Shown here one piece after another: positions 63,022 through 64,000 of a stretch of DNA of 64,000 bases (positions are counted from its first letter, which is position 1; each line of letters begins with the position of its first letter). The position numbers were made by a program, and so were the translations under genes. A model generated the notes under the pieces. That model did no database searches. It was given only the letters and a program-made list of their open reading frames with translations, and was not told where the DNA came from. The stretch comes from Parasponia andersonii (lineage: Eukaryota; Streptophyta; Magnoliopsida; Rosales; Cannabaceae), in NCBI GenBank assembly GCA_002914805.1, contig JXTB01000315.1, forward strand, positions 299,333 through 363,332, in the 5' to 3' direction.

Positions 63022-63480
63022 ATCAAAGGACCTAAAACTCTTATATCATTTGTGTTGCCCGCAGAAGCATAAATATCAAACTTGGTATTAAACATCAAAT
63101 TAAGTGGATTTACGACAAAATATAAATAACAAAAGAATACAAGTGACCTAAGGATTTATCATGGTTTAATTATAAAATATAGCTTAGGTCCACATTGGAG
63201 ACAACGAAAAATTCCACTATAACTAAAGGAGATTATATAAGTTTGAAAAAATTTCCCTCATATCTAAATCTCAAATACACTTAAATCTGTCTCACAAAAG
63301 TATCCAAAACTGTAAAGAAGATGCATTGCTAACCATCTTGATGCCAATATCAAAAAGAATCACAAATAAATAAGCCACAAAAAAACTTAAATATAAAAGC
63401 TTGTTTGTACCAAATTTTCACAAACTTAGAAAGAAAAATTTGTATATTAAGATATCAAGTTCGTGGCTACTCCTAACCCA
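63022..63480 (-). mobile_element. Copia LTR and primer-site relic
   Basis: Read on the minus strand, an LTR ends GCTTCTGCGGGCAACA at about 63049 and is followed by TGATATAAGAGTTTTAGGTCC, similar to TGGTATCAGAGCTTAGGTCC. This is a primer site, so 63051 to about 63480 is its LTR. With the integrase remnant at 62600-62914 it forms a minus-strand Copia relic that lacks gag. Confidence 0.5.
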
Positions 63481-63645
63481 AGCGGCAAGCCAACACTAAA
63501 GTAGTGTAACACTAAAATAGTGTGACTGCCTATTCCAAAAGGTGCTCGAATCCTCCAAGCGACTACACAAAGTCACACACACATGTGGCTGTACATATAG
63601 CTACCGCATCAATCCTTCGAGTGGCAGCACACTACTCACTTTTTA

Positions 63646-63679
<34 letters not shown>
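63481..63679. other. intergenic with (TA)n
   Basis: Short direct repeats such as TAGTGTAACACTAAA(A/G)TAGTGT (63500-63526) and a (TA)n run at about 63652-63679 that borders the next MITE. Confidence 0.4.
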
Positions 63680-63902
63680 GGACACCAATCCAGTAGGTAT
63701 TTTTTTTTTTACCTATGCATAGATATCAATTTGATCAATGAAAATTTAACATGTATATTTTTTTTTATTGTAAAAAGTAAGAGAGAAAAAGAACATTAAT
63801 GATGCACGTCTTTTCATCATCATCTAATGGTTATCCAACGGCTAAAAAAAAATACATACCTATAAGTAAAAAAAAAAAAAAATACCTATTAGATTGGCAA
63901 CC
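63680..63902. mobile_element. MITE (family M1), 223 bp
   Basis: The ends GGACACCAATCCAGTAGGTA and reverse GGTTGCCAATCTAATAGGTA match the element at 34364-34634 along its length (CCTATGCATAG, TTATTGTAAAAAGTAA, GCACGTCTTTTCAT). It is shorter by about 50 bp in the middle. Confidence 0.8.
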
Positions 63903-63912
63903 ATATATATAT

Positions 63913-64000
63913 GGGCACCAATCTAGTAGGTATTTTTTTTTTTTTTACCTATGTATAGGTATCAATTTGGCTAATGAAAATTTAGTATGTATATTTTTTT
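63913..64000. mobile_element. MITE (family M1), cut by window end
   Basis: GGGCACCAATCTAGTAGGTA begins a third copy in the same orientation, 10 bp after the second. Only its first 88 bp are inside the window. Confidence 0.75.

Overview
The window is nuclear DNA from a flowering plant, almost certainly a eudicot. It is AT-rich, its genes have GT-AG introns, and it carries a cysteine-rich receptor-like kinase, plant-specific DC1 zinc-finger genes, Copia elements primed by initiator tRNA-Met, Athila/Tat-like and Tekay-like Gypsy LTRs, and several MITE families. The species cannot be named from the sequence alone. There are single N bases at 49751 and 54230.

Layout. 1-5997: repeat relics and the first copy of a locally duplicated block. 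5998-14400: a truncated Copia element, Gypsy relics and a 2.3-kb solo LTR (10162-12493). 14400-20230: a degenerate tandem repeat split by a 5.2-kb Copia element (14827-20069, minus strand). 20300-25050: duplicated leader sequence split by a second 2.2-kb solo LTR (20800-23006), then a fold-back element. 25342-28939: DC1 gene A, two exons, open for 654 codons, with a MITE in its intron. 29487-33804: a decayed Copia element on the plus strand, bounded by a perfect 5-bp target-site duplication. 34364-40812: a MITE, the second copy of the duplicated block, an LTR relic and a 491-bp solo LTR. 40813-50880: DC1 pseudogene B, a paralogue of gene A, split inside its first exon by a 7.3-kb Athila-like element (41635-48969). 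50881-54654: intergenic, with an LTR-like relic. 54655-57976: an intact seven-exon cysteine-rich receptor-like kinase gene on the minus strand (693 codons). 57977-64000: MITEs, a third partial copy of the duplicated block, and two Copia relics lying in opposite orientations.

Only two genes look functional: the receptor kinase, which the family suggests acts in stress or defence signalling at the plasma membrane, and DC1 gene A, of unknown role. DC1 genes A and B sit in larger collinear duplicated blocks, so the locus grew by segmental duplication and was then inflated by transposons. Several insertions could be dated relative to the duplication and placed to the base from target-site duplications read by eye.

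Domain names come from motif recognition. No search, alignment program or expression data were available.
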